A stretch of DNA of 36,890 nt from NCBI GenBank assembly GCA_938020445.1, contig CALIIC010000122.1:1-36890 (forward strand). Reading direction: 5' to 3'. Origin of the DNA: an uncultured Flavobacteriaceae bacterium. GTDB lineage: Bacteria > Bacteroidota > Bacteroidia > Flavobacteriales > Flavobacteriaceae. Shown piece after piece: positions 7,250 to 15,117 of the stretch (positions within the stretch are counted from its first letter, which is position 1; every line of letters starts with the position of its first letter). The position numbers were made by a program, and so were the translations under genes. The notes under the pieces were generated by a model. It was not told the DNA's origin. It searched no databases and was given only the letters and a program-made list of their open reading frames with translations.

Positions 7250-8311
7250 ATGAACATTAGAAATGTAGTAATGGCCTTGGCCGGGGGATTTTTATTCATC
7301 GCTTGTGAAAATGATGACAATGGCAGTGGAAGTTTGCCTTTGGGAGATTATGAAAATGGGATATTGATTACACACGAGGGGCCTTTTAACAATGGGACCG
7401 GAACGGTTTCATTTATCTCGGATGACTTAACGATCACCGACAATGCGATTTATAATAAGGTAAACAATGCCGATTTGGGTAACATTGTACAGTCGATGGC
7501 CTTTGTGGGACAAAACGCATATATCATTGCCAATGTTTCCAACAAAATAACAGTGGTGAATCGCTATACTTTTGAAGAAGTGGCAAGTATTGATACAGGA
7601 TTGAACAATCCTAGGTATTTTGTAGCAGTAAATGGCAGGGGCTATGTAACCAATTGGGGGGATTCGGGCGATGAGACCGATGATTTTATAGCTTTGATAA
7701 ATTTGGAAACCAACAGCGTTGAAGGGACGATTCCGGTTGACTTTGGACCAGAAGACATTCTTGCCCAAGGCAGTACGGTATATGTAGCGCACCAGGGTGC
7801 TTTTGGGTACAACAACAAAATTTCTGTGATTGATACGGATACTGATACCGTTTCAGATACGATAGACGTGGGCTTGGTTCCCAATTCAATGCAGTTTGAT
7901 GCAGCAGGGAATCTTTGGGTGCTTTGCGGTGGAAAACCGGCATTTAGCGGAGAAGAAACTGCAGGGGCTTTACAGAAAATAGACCTACAGACGAATGCTG
8001 TTAGCAGTACGTTTGATTTTAATGTTACGGAGCATCCCAATCATCTTAGTCTGGATAACGGTACCTTGTACTACAGCCTTAGTGGCGATGTGTTCGGTTT
8101 GTCAGTTACAGCAAATAGCCTTCCTAGAGAAAGTGATTTTTCAGGTTTGAGTATTTATGGCATGACGACCAAAAATGGCGATCTGTATACGACAGATGCA
8201 AAAAACTTTGCGAGTAACGGGAGTTTGACCGTGCATTCGTTGGATTCAAAAACCGAAATCAAATCTTTTGAAGTAGGCTTGATTCCTGCCGGTATTTATT
8301 TTAATGAATAA
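7250..8311 (+). CDS. BtuG-like surface beta-propeller lipoprotein (DUF5074/YncE-like)
   Basis: Predicted surface lipoprotein that captures corrinoids and hands them to BtuB. The signal peptide ends at Cys19 (FIAC) and is followed by ENDDNG, an acidic stretch of the type that marks Bacteroidota lipoproteins for the cell surface. The rest is built of repeated blade-like units (for example NKITVVNRYTFEEVASIDTG, NKISVIDTDTDTVSDTIDVG, GALQKIDLQTNAVSSTF), as in YncE-type seven-bladed propellers. In Bacteroides, BtuG is a beta-propeller lipoprotein encoded beside BtuB that binds B12 very tightly. Position, fold pattern and anchor all agree here, but cobalamin-binding residues cannot be checked by eye. 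It is co-transcribed with btuB, 3 nt apart. Confidence 0.8.
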   Translation: MNIRNVVMALAGGFLFIACENDDNGSGSLPLGDYENGILITHEGPFNNGTGTVSFISDDLTITDNAIYNKVNNADLGNIVQSMAFVGQNAYIIANVSNKITVVNRYTFEEVASIDTGLNNPRYFVAVNGRGYVTNWGDSGDETDDFIALINLETNSVEGTIPVDFGPEDILAQGSTVYVAHQGAFGYNNKISVIDTDTDTVSDTIDVGLVPNSMQFDAAGNLWVLCGGKPAFSGEETAGALQKIDLQTNAVSSTFDFNVTEHPNHLSLDNGTLYYSLSGDVFGLSVTANSLPRESDFSGLSIYGMTTKNGDLYTTDAKNFASNGSLTVHSLDSKTEIKSFEVGLIPAGIYFNE

Positions 8312-8399
8312 GTGATTTATAGAAGGGTAGTGGTGAGTAAGTTAATGTCCTTTTGTATTGAATCGGGGTGTGTTACAAATAACCTAAAAGTGAAATAGT

Positions 8400-9341
8400 A
8401 TGATAAAAGTGTGTTCTTTCCTTCCAGCGGTCACCCAAATGTTATATGATATGGGATTGCAGGAACACTTGCATGGGGTGACGTTTGAATGTCCGGCTAT
8501 AGCACTTTTAGAAAAAAAAGTGGTAGTACGCTGTGTTTTAGAAGGGAAAGATTACACCAGTCAAGAAATTGACACGCTTTTTTCAGAAAGCAAGCGTTCA
8601 GGGAAAAGTTTATACTATGTAGAGGAAGAGGTTTTAGAAGAAATAGCGCCCGATATTATTTTTACCCAAGATGTATGCGATGTTTGCCAAATAGATACCG
8701 AATGCACTGCCGCTGCGGTAGCACATTTGGAAAAACAACCACTATTGATTTCCATAACACCAAATTCGTTGAACGATGTATTTGAAAATGCGTTGACTAT
8801 TGCGACTGCCTTGGGTAGAGCGGATGTGGGCCACAGGTATATAACTTCCCTGAACCAACGTATCGGCCATGTGGTTGATACCATACACTTGGGGAAGGCA
8901 CCAATAAAACGAATATCGTTGTTGGAGTGGATCAACCCCATTTTTAATTGTGGACATTGGATTCCGGATCAAATAAGGTATGCAGGAGGAGAAGACACGT
9001 TATCGAACCCGGATGGAGATAGTGTGGTCATCAAATGGGAGAAAATTGTCGATTATAATCCGGAGGTGTTAGTGATTGCCCCTTGCGGTTTTACGATTGA
9101 CAGAACAATGGAAGAACTACACCTGCTTACTGAAAAGCCAGACTGGAACAAGCTTGCAGCTGTGCGTTCTAACGAGGTTTATGTAGTGGATTTTGATTTA
9201 TTTACACAGTCGTCGGCCAGTACACTTGTGTCGGGAATTGAAGTACTGGCAGCCTTATTACACCCTGCGAACATAGAATTGCCCGAACAGCTGTCGCAAA
9301 AAGTGAAACGATTGCCAATGAGCGAAGCCCTATTAAAATAA
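8400..9341 (+). CDS. BtuF-like cobalamin-binding protein without signal peptide
   Basis: A 313-residue protein of the class III periplasmic-binding fold (TroA/BtuF type): it opens with IKVCSFLPAVTQMLYDMGL, has EEIAPDIIFTQDVCDVCQID (Cys93, Cys96, then Cys102), and SLLEWINPIFNCGHWIPDQI followed by RYAGGEDTL. No signal peptide or lipobox is present: the first beta strand starts at residue 2, so the product should be cytosolic. Similar leaderless BtuF relatives occur in other bacteria and are often called cobalamin-binding protein, but their role is unclear. It lies 88 nt after the BtuG-like gene, before the shared terminator, so it probably belongs to the riboswitch-controlled unit. A corrinoid chaperone or sensor is one possible role. 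Confidence 0.78.
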   Translation: MIKVCSFLPAVTQMLYDMGLQEHLHGVTFECPAIALLEKKVVVRCVLEGKDYTSQEIDTLFSESKRSGKSLYYVEEEVLEEIAPDIIFTQDVCDVCQIDTECTAAAVAHLEKQPLLISITPNSLNDVFENALTIATALGRADVGHRYITSLNQRIGHVVDTIHLGKAPIKRISLLEWINPIFNCGHWIPDQIRYAGGEDTLSNPDGDSVVIKWEKIVDYNPEVLVIAPCGFTIDRTMEELHLLTEKPDWNKLAAVRSNEVYVVDFDLFTQSSASTLVSGIEVLAALLHPANIELPEQLSQKVKRLPMSEALLK

Positions 9342-9378
9342 AAAGCCCCCAACGGTTATGAACTATTGGGGCTTTTTT
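9341..9378. terminator. Bidirectional rho-independent terminator
   Basis: AAAAGCCCC (9341-9349) pairs with GGGGCTTTT (9368-9376) and is followed by a T-run on the plus strand. On the minus strand the run of As before the stem gives a second T-run. It separates the convergent B12 unit from the S41 protease gene. Confidence 0.85.
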
Positions 9379-9465
9379 ATTCTTTTTTTCTACTTCAATT
9401 GAAGGTCGATAGGTTTGTCCAAGAACATTTTGTCTTTGTTAAATTAAGCCTATTGCCGGATACTA

Positions 9466-10953
9466 TCAATTTTGATTTTCTTTTTGTAGTGGAACACCTT
9501 TCAGGTACATATTATCCTTCATGGGCTGAAACATATCGCTATTAGTAAGTTCTGCGCTAATAGGCATCTTAGATACGAAAGATTTCTTAGAAGTAACTCC
9601 AGTAATTTCTTGTATAGTTCTTGCAAGAAGTGGTTCATTCAAATCACCTAAAACTCCCAAATCATCAAGTTCTTCTTCTAAGAGAACATCAGGAACTAGA
9701 CCGTTTGTGTACTCAAAGAACCCATCAGAATTTGCACTTCTCCCGATTAAGAGTTGTATGGCCCAACGATTATCAGAGTTGATTTGATTTTCCCTGGAGG
9801 GTGCGTACAAATATGAATTGCCCGGATCATCAACGAAAGTTGTCGAAAATTCATTTTTACCTCTTGTGGTATCGCCTACGTGTATAACATCCATGTACGG
9901 GGCCAGACCGTTAATAACTAATTCACTTGCAGAGGCCGAACTATTAATGGCAATAATATATACTTTGGACAAGTTCAAAGTATTAATACCAGCACCATTG
10001 ATTACATCTTGAAAATACCTAGTGCCATCAGGGTTGTCCTCACCGTATATTAACTGCCTTACTTTGTCATTTACAATCGAAGTTGTGAAAACATTATCGG
10101 TATCAGTATCGTAAATCATACTGGAAATTCTCTGAGTAGTTAAAACACTTCCTCCCGGATTGTATCTAAAATCTAATACCAAATCTGTTATTCCTTCTGC
10201 TTTGAATCTTCCAAATACCTCATTGAGTTGGGTGTCAAACTCGTCAACGAAACCATTGTATACTAAATAACCGATTTTCTGACCATTGAGTTCAAATACC
10301 TTTTCTAAAAAAATTGGATTTTTCTGAACACCTTCCTGTTTGGTAAGGGTTACGGACTTATCAGAGGGAGCAACTGAATTATTTTCAATCGTTGCCATAT
10401 TTAGCGTGTACGTGTTATTTTCGCCAAATAATAAATCTCGGTAATTGTCCCTATTCAATGTTTGGCCATCAACACCGGTAAATAAATCTCCCCGTTTAAT
10501 ATCCTTATTCGAGGCATCTGTGTTTGGATTTATGTATTTAACATAACCAAAAATGTCATTCCCTTCACTAAAAGCGACCAAACCAAACTCTACTCCATTT
10601 GTTCTAGCGATACCACTTTGACTTTCGGTAAGTTGTTTGAAATCATCTGAAAAATAGGTAAACCTATCATCTCTAAAGCGAATTTTGTTGTCGAAAAATT
10701 TACCAGGATCACTTTCTGTTTCCAAAAATGCAGTGTATTCTTCCGTAGTACTAAATCTATCATCTGCTAAATCTGGAACATCCTCAAACCAAAAATACCA
10801 TATATTAGAGGCTTTCCACATAAGGTTTTGGGCGGCAACATCCGCAGAGCCGTCGGGGTCTACACCACCTGGTTCAATAACACCATCATCATCATTTGAG
10901 CAACTGGCCAATACAAACCCTAGGGCCAAAAACAACATTAAATACTTTTTCAT
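9466..10953 (-). CDS. S41 family peptidase, lipoprotein (C-terminal processing protease-like)
   Basis: Exported serine protease of the Ctp/Tsp type. The 495-residue protein has a lipobox ending at Cys18 (FVLASC) followed by SNDDDG, an acidic stretch suggesting surface exposure. A PDZ-like region lies at about 110-205 (GVEFGLVAF ... IKRGDLFTGVDGQ). The peptidase core has DFRYNPGGSV (261-270) and the catalytic SASASE, with Ser341 and Lys366 exactly 25 residues apart as in E. coli Tsp (Ser430/Lys455). I chose the ATG at 10953 because the longer frame to 11025 puts 24 non-signal residues ahead of the signal peptide. It stands alone, convergent with the B12 unit. The substrate is unknown. Confidence 0.9.
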   Translation of the reverse strand: MKKYLMLFLALGFVLASCSNDDDGVIEPGGVDPDGSADVAAQNLMWKASNIWYFWFEDVPDLADDRFSTTEEYTAFLETESDPGKFFDNKIRFRDDRFTYFSDDFKQLTESQSGIARTNGVEFGLVAFSEGNDIFGYVKYINPNTDASNKDIKRGDLFTGVDGQTLNRDNYRDLLFGENNTYTLNMATIENNSVAPSDKSVTLTKQEGVQKNPIFLEKVFELNGQKIGYLVYNGFVDEFDTQLNEVFGRFKAEGITDLVLDFRYNPGGSVLTTQRISSMIYDTDTDNVFTTSIVNDKVRQLIYGEDNPDGTRYFQDVINGAGINTLNLSKVYIIAINSSASASELVINGLAPYMDVIHVGDTTRGKNEFSTTFVDDPGNSYLYAPSRENQINSDNRWAIQLLIGRSANSDGFFEYTNGLVPDVLLEEELDDLGVLGDLNEPLLARTIQEITGVTSKKSFVSKMPISAELTNSDMFQPMKDNMYLKGVPLQKENQN

Positions 10954-11081
10954 AGGTTCAATTTTAATTTTCAAGTCTTTTTTATCGATGTGCAACGTCG
11001 CAATTAAATACGCAGCACCGATCAAAAAAGATTATTTCAATTCTAAAGAATAACAACCCAAAAATCAAAAACCCTACCACT

Positions 11082-11114
11082 TTTGAAATTGCGGTACCAG
11101 CTTTGTTAATTTTG
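11082..11114 (+). promoter_or_regulatory. Housekeeping-type promoter upstream of the ECF sigma gene
   Basis: TTTG (11082-11085), a 21-nt spacer and TAATTTTG (11107-11114) fit the Bacteroidota primary-sigma consensus. It lies in the 306-nt gap between the divergent S41 protease and sigma genes and would give a leader of about 140 nt. Nothing else coding is seen in that gap. Confidence 0.5.
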
Positions 11115-11185
11115 CCTTCAGAGCCGTTATTCATTTAGTTAGCGAATGCCTAAAATACTTACATTAAAAGGAATAAAAAATATTT

Positions 11186-11211
11186 TGTAACAAAATTCGA
11201 TATATGTCGTC
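11186..11211 (+). promoter_or_regulatory. ECF-type promoter upstream of the sigma gene (probable autoregulation)
   Basis: TGTAAC (11186-11191), a 16-nt spacer and CGTC (11208-11211) match the general ECF layout of an AAC-containing -35 element and a CGTC -10 element. The sigma gene starts 48 nt after the -10 element. No other such pair was noticed in the window's intergenic regions. Confidence 0.55.
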
Positions 11212-11259
11212 TTCCTTATGTAAACCGCTTAAAACGGCTTTCAAAACAACCCAACCAGA

Positions 11260-11769
11260 ATGCAACAGTCAGAATTTTTAAATGTGGTAATGCCCTTTAA
11301 GGACAAGCTGTTTCGATTGGCAAAACGCTTGCTGGTCTCAACAGAGGAAGCTGAAGATGCTACCCAAGAGATATTACTGAAATTATGGTCAAAAAACAAA
11401 GTGATGGAATCGTATAACAATGTAGAAGCATTTGCAATGACGATGACGAAAAACTTTTGTTTGGATCGCTTGAAATCGAAGCAAGCAAATAACCTAAAGT
11501 TGGTACACAGCAATTATGCGGAAGAAAATTCTGGATTGCAGACACAATTGGAAGCAAAGGACAGTGTTGATTGGGTACAAAAAATTATGGAAGACCTGCC
11601 GGAACAACAAAAAATGGTACTGCAATTGCGAGACGTAGAACAATATGATTATGATGAGATTGCAGAAATGCTCGATATGCAACCAACGGCGGTTCGAGTG
11701 GCCTTGTCAAGGGCAAGAAAATTAGTAAGAGAAAAATTAGTGCAAAAACACAGCTATGGAATCGGATAA
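11260..11769 (+). CDS. RNA polymerase sigma-70 factor, ECF subfamily
   Basis: Alternative sigma factor of 169 residues. Region 2 (about 10-75) has the EDATQEILLKLW motif for core binding and promoter melting. Region 4 (about 114-161) has LPEQQKMVLQLRDVEQYDYDEIAEML, then a recognition helix and VRVALSRARKLVREKL. There is no extra C-terminal domain. Its 3' end overlaps the next gene by 14 nt, the common arrangement of a sigma with its regulator. An ECF-type promoter at 11186-11211 suggests it drives its own operon, including the DUF4252 envelope proteins. The inducing signal is unknown. Confidence 0.93.
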   Translation: MQQSEFLNVVMPFKDKLFRLAKRLLVSTEEAEDATQEILLKLWSKNKVMESYNNVEAFAMTMTKNFCLDRLKSKQANNLKLVHSNYAEENSGLQTQLEAKDSVDWVQKIMEDLPEQQKMVLQLRDVEQYDYDEIAEMLDMQPTAVRVALSRARKLVREKLVQKHSYGIG

Positions 11770-12199
11770 AAAAATAGAAGAATTACTGGAAAAGTATTTT
11801 GAGGCGACCGCTACCGTTGCCGAAGAAGAAACCCTGCGAACATACTTCTCCCAAGAAAGTGTCGCAACACATCTTGCGCAGTATGCCCCCATGTTTCAGT
11901 ACTTCACCAGTGCGAAAGAAGAACGTTTTACCAAGCAGGTGCCCCTAAAACCTAAAAGAAATTATTTCAAGTGGGCTTCTATTGCTGCGGCGGCGGTTCT
12001 TTTAGTAGGCTTGTATATGAATCGGCCAGAGGCAGATCCAACACCAGATGATCTTATGGCCATGTATACGCCTGAAGAAATCGAGTCTGCACAAGAGGCC
12101 TTGGCTATGCTCGGAATGAATTTGAACAAGGGAACGGCGCAATTGTCACACCTTGGAGAATTCGAAAAAACCACAAATAAATTTTTAACTAAAGAATAA
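11756..12199 (+). CDS. Single-pass membrane protein, probable anti-sigma factor
   Basis: A 147-residue protein with a cytosolic N-terminal part (1-70), one membrane helix at about 73-88 (WASIAAAAVLLVGLYM) and a short outer C-terminal part. The opening IEELLEKYFEATATVAEEETLRTYF resembles the start of many small Bacteroidota proteins encoded right after ECF sigma genes. It overlaps the sigma gene by 14 nt, so the two should be made together. It lacks a recognisable zinc-binding anti-sigma motif or FecR domain. The anti-sigma role is inferred from topology and position only. Confidence 0.65.
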   Translation: MESDKKIEELLEKYFEATATVAEEETLRTYFSQESVATHLAQYAPMFQYFTSAKEERFTKQVPLKPKRNYFKWASIAAAAVLLVGLYMNRPEADPTPDDLMAMYTPEEIESAQEALAMLGMNLNKGTAQLSHLGEFEKTTNKFLTKE

Positions 12200-12207
12200 T
12201 AGCAATC

Positions 12208-12759
12208 ATGAAAAAAGTAATAGCAATCTTCATTTTGACCATTTTACCCGTCCTTTCATACGGTCAGGATATATTTGACAAATATGAAGATGACGATAAG
12301 GTAACATTCGTTGCAATGCAACCTAAGATGTTCCAAATGTTAGGTAAAATGAGTGTAAGCTCTGATGATCCGGAAGCGAAGGAGTTCTTTCAATTGGTAA
12401 ATTCGATTACTAGTTTTAAAGTAATTACCACTGATGACGCCGCTATCTCCAAAGATGTGGGCAGTTGGGTGACCAAACGCTTAAAGAGCTCTTCTTTTGA
12501 AGAATTAATGCGGGTGCGAGATGGGGATTCGAACGTAAAGTTTTATGTAAAGGAAGGAAAAGATGATGACCATGTTAAAGAATTGCTCATGTTCGTTACC
12601 GGTATGAAAGAGCAAAATATAGAGGTCAATGGTAAAAATCTAGAGACCGTATTGCTTTCATTGACAGGAGATATCAATTTAAGGAGTGTCTCTAAGTTAA
12701 CAGAAAAAATGGATCTCCCAGGAGGAAAGCAGCTTGGTAAGGCCGGGGAGAAAAATTAA
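12208..12759 (+). CDS. DUF4252 domain exported protein (first copy)
   Basis: 183-residue protein with a signal peptide (MKKVIAIFILTILPVLSYGQ) and no lipobox cysteine, so probably periplasmic. The mature part is similar to the next gene product: SSSFEELMRVRDGDSNVKFYV, DDDHVKELLMFVTGM and VLLSLTGDINLRSV have close counterparts there. This matches the DUF4252 family, common in Bacteroidota and without known function. It starts 8 nt after the anti-sigma-like gene and is presumably part of the sigma factor's own regulon. An envelope-stress role is inference from the operon. Confidence 0.8.
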   Translation: MKKVIAIFILTILPVLSYGQDIFDKYEDDDKVTFVAMQPKMFQMLGKMSVSSDDPEAKEFFQLVNSITSFKVITTDDAAISKDVGSWVTKRLKSSSFEELMRVRDGDSNVKFYVKEGKDDDHVKELLMFVTGMKEQNIEVNGKNLETVLLSLTGDINLRSVSKLTEKMDLPGGKQLGKAGEKN

Positions 12760-12800
12760 AATTAGCATCATATATTCATCAATTAAAATCAATCAATCAT

Positions 12801-12821
12801 AAGCTTGCATATCGCAAGTTT
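12801..12821 (+). promoter_or_regulatory. Small hairpin in the leader between the two DUF4252 genes
   Basis: AAGCTTGC (12801-12808) pairs with GCAAGTTT (12814-12821), with one G-U pair and a 5-nt loop. No U-run follows, so it is not a terminator. It may be an mRNA stability or processing element in the 77-nt gap. Confidence 0.35.
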
Positions 12822-12836
12822 CAAAAAACAACAGTC

Positions 12837-13379
12837 ATGAAAAAAGGAATCGTAATCGTATTAATCGCAGTTTTTCCACTACTAGGTTTTTCCCAATCCG
12901 TCTTTGATAAGTTTGAGGAAATGGATCATGTAGCTTCCGTCACCATCAATAAAGGGCTCATAAACATGTTGAGCAATATTCAAGTTGAAGGCGATGAAGA
13001 TGCAGAAGAGTTTATTGAAATGGCCAAAGGTGTCAATGGTATTAAGGTTTTTGTTACTGAAGATAGCAAGGTGTCCACCGATATGCGGGCAACTGTAAAG
13101 AAGTACCTTAAATCTTCTTCCCTGGAAGAACTAATGCGTGTTCGGGCAGAGGAAGCCAATATAAAGTTCTATGTTAAAAATGGGAAAGATGACAATCATG
13201 TTGCAGAATTGCTCATGTTTGTATCCGGAATGAAAAACACCGATTTGGATATTAATGGGAGAAAATTCGAAACAGTTTTGGTCAGTATGACGGGCGATAT
13301 AGATCTTAGAAAAATAGGGTCGCTAACAAAGAGCTTTGATTTGCCCAAAGAACTCAACAAAGCGGAAAAAGGTAAATAG
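12837..13379 (+). CDS. DUF4252 domain exported protein (second copy)
   Basis: 180-residue paralog of the preceding gene product, with a signal peptide (MKKGIVIVLIAVFPLLGFSQ) and the same plan: SVFDKFEEMDHVASVTINKG at the mature N-terminus, YLKSSSLEELMRVRAEEANI in the middle and FETVLVSMTGDIDLR near the end. The C-terminus is lysine- and glutamate-rich. Probably periplasmic; function unknown. The tandem copies lie in the ECF sigma operon, which suggests dosage or specialised pairing of similar proteins. Confidence 0.8.
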   Translation: MKKGIVIVLIAVFPLLGFSQSVFDKFEEMDHVASVTINKGLINMLSNIQVEGDEDAEEFIEMAKGVNGIKVFVTEDSKVSTDMRATVKKYLKSSSLEELMRVRAEEANIKFYVKNGKDDNHVAELLMFVSGMKNTDLDINGRKFETVLVSMTGDIDLRKIGSLTKSFDLPKELNKAEKGK

Positions 13380-13411
13380 GAGTACTCTCTCCTAGTTAAA
13401 AAACAACCATT

Positions 13412-13951
13412 ATGAATAGGATTAAAATTAGTATGATTATCACATGTCTCCTTGGGCTTGTAGCTTGTTCTTCGACCCAAAGTTTACAGGAGTATTATGT
13501 AGATAATTCCGGAAATCCCAATTTCTTGACTGTTGATGTTCCCGTCGGCATTCTTGATATCGAAAAGACCGATTTAAAAACGGAAGAAAGAGAGGCGTTA
13601 GAGTCGTTGGATAAATTAAATATTTTGGCTTTCAAAAAGAGCGATACCAATGGAGCGGAGTATGAAATAGAACGCACTAGGATAAAAGCTATTTTGAAAA
13701 ACTCGAAGTTTACCGAGTTGATGCGCATGAATACCGAGTATGGCAAGGCCACCATTAAATATATGGGTGATGATGATGCTATTGATGAGGTGATTATTTA
13801 TGGAGATAGCAAAGAGAAAGGCTTCATAGTAGTTCGAGTCTTGGGCGATGACATGAACCCGGCGCATCTCGTGCAGTTTATCAAGGCGATTGAAAAGTCA
13901 AATTACAAGGGAGAAGGACTGGGGGAGTTAAGCGAGTTTCTACGCGGTTAA
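13412..13951 (+). CDS. DUF4252-like lipoprotein (third, divergent member)
   Basis: 179-residue protein with a lipobox (LGLVACSSTQ, Cys19) and no acidic residues right after the cysteine, so it should stay on the periplasmic face. The body resembles the two previous genes at low similarity: LKNSKFTELMRMNTEYGKATIKYMGD lines up with the ELMRV...FYV block and VRVLGDDMNPAHLVQFIKAIE with the C-terminal block. It is the last gene before a strong terminator and so closes the ECF operon. DUF4252 membership is likely but weaker than for the other two. Confidence 0.7.
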   Translation: MNRIKISMIITCLLGLVACSSTQSLQEYYVDNSGNPNFLTVDVPVGILDIEKTDLKTEEREALESLDKLNILAFKKSDTNGAEYEIERTRIKAILKNSKFTELMRMNTEYGKATIKYMGDDDAIDEVIIYGDSKEKGFIVVRVLGDDMNPAHLVQFIKAIEKSNYKGEGLGELSEFLRG

Positions 13952-13972
13952 CAAACGCTATCATAATATAAT

Positions 13973-14017
13973 AACTAAAATTCCCACTTCGGTTCTTCTG
14001 AAGTGGGAATTTTAGTT
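13973..14017 (+). terminator. Strong rho-independent terminator of the ECF/DUF4252 operon
   Basis: A perfect 18-bp stem, 13973-13990 with 14000-14017, with a 9-nt loop (GGTTCTTCT) and T-rich 3' arm. It lies 22 nt after the last DUF4252 gene. Confidence 0.9.
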
Positions 14018-14130
14018 TTAAGAAAGTCGCAAATACGATAGAAAATTCCCATTAGTTCATTTTTTCATCTTGAATTCTTATCTTGGGAAAATTCCTATAA
14101 AAAGTATTTCACTAACCTAAAAAAGAGAGT

Positions 14131-14946
14131 ATGGAAGATGCACAAGTATGGATAGACAAAGGTGTCGCATTTGCGGCAGAGTATGGCCCCAAGATTGTAG
14201 GGGCGATTGTCATTTATATTATTGGTTCATGGATTATTAAAAAGTTAATGGGTGTTCTTAGAAAGGTAATGAACGCAAAAAACTACGATGAATCATTACA
14301 GAAGTTTTTATTGAATCTGGTTTCCTGGGCTTTAAGGATATTTTTGATCATAGTCGTTGCGTCTAAACTTGGTGTGGATACCACCAGTTTTGCGGCAGTC
14401 ATAGCAGCAGCTGGTTTAGCAATTGGTTTGGCGTTGCAAGGGTCACTGTCTAATTTTGCGGGCGGGGTACTTCTCATTATTTTTAAACCTTATAAAATTG
14501 GAGACCTGATAGAGGCCCAAGGTGTTCTTGGCGTTGTAAAGGAGATTGAAATATTTACTACTAAACTGACCACCCCAGATAATAAATTGGCTATTGTACC
14601 CAACGGAGCGATGTCCAATGGTAATATTGTAAACTACACTGCCGAAGGTAAAATGCGCGTAGACACGACCATCGGTATCGGATATGATGAAGATATCAAA
14701 AAGGCGAAAGAGGTGTTGTTAGAAGTCCTGACTTCGAATCCGAAAGTGTTGCAAGATCCGGCACCGTCTGTTAATGTATCAGAACTGGCCGATAGTTCAG
14801 TGAATTTTGCTGTACGGCCGTTCTGTAAACCAGAGGACTATTGGGATGTTTATTTTGGTACACTTGAAGGCTGTAAATTGGCATTGGATAAAGCAGGTAT
14901 TGAAATTCCGTACCCACATGCTGTCGAAATTCAGAAGCAAGGATAG
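14131..14946 (+). CDS. Small-conductance mechanosensitive channel, MscS family (copy 1)
   Basis: Inner-membrane channel of 271 residues that should open under membrane tension to release solutes in hypo-osmotic shock. Three N-terminal helices are followed by the pore-lining TM3 region rich in Gly/Ala (FAAVIAAAGLAIGLALQGSLSNFAGG, about 87-112). The cytoplasmic beta domain has YKIGDLIEAQGVLGVVKEIE and PNGAMSNGNIVNYT. Size and domain order match minimal MscS (E. coli MscS has 286 residues). A terminator follows at once, and a paralog 89% identical in protein follows that. Confidence 0.94.
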   Translation: MEDAQVWIDKGVAFAAEYGPKIVGAIVIYIIGSWIIKKLMGVLRKVMNAKNYDESLQKFLLNLVSWALRIFLIIVVASKLGVDTTSFAAVIAAAGLAIGLALQGSLSNFAGGVLLIIFKPYKIGDLIEAQGVLGVVKEIEIFTTKLTTPDNKLAIVPNGAMSNGNIVNYTAEGKMRVDTTIGIGYDEDIKKAKEVLLEVLTSNPKVLQDPAPSVNVSELADSSVNFAVRPFCKPEDYWDVYFGTLEGCKLALDKAGIEIPYPHAVEIQKQG

Positions 14947-14991
14947 GTACTTGGTCTACCAATCTTATATATAATAGCTAGTGTGGCTATG

Positions 14992-15028
14992 AAAGAAAGG
15001 GGAATCTTAAAAAGATTCCCCTTTCTTT
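14992..15028 (+). terminator. Rho-independent terminator after MscS copy 1
   Basis: A 17-bp stem, 14992-15008 with 15012-15028, three-base AAA loop, followed by more Ts. It implies that the two tandem mscS genes are transcribed separately. Confidence 0.88.
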
Positions 15029-15117
15029 TTTTCGACCTTCTTGCCATAAAATGTGACTTTTAGAAAAGTGTTGGTGTCTAACATAAAAACACTACACCTT
15101 AAAATTAGAAACAACGT

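Noticed and set aside
11228-11247. Hairpin around AAACCGCTTAAAACGGCTTT before the sigma gene
   Set aside because: Only a short imperfect stem; too weak to call a regulatory structure.
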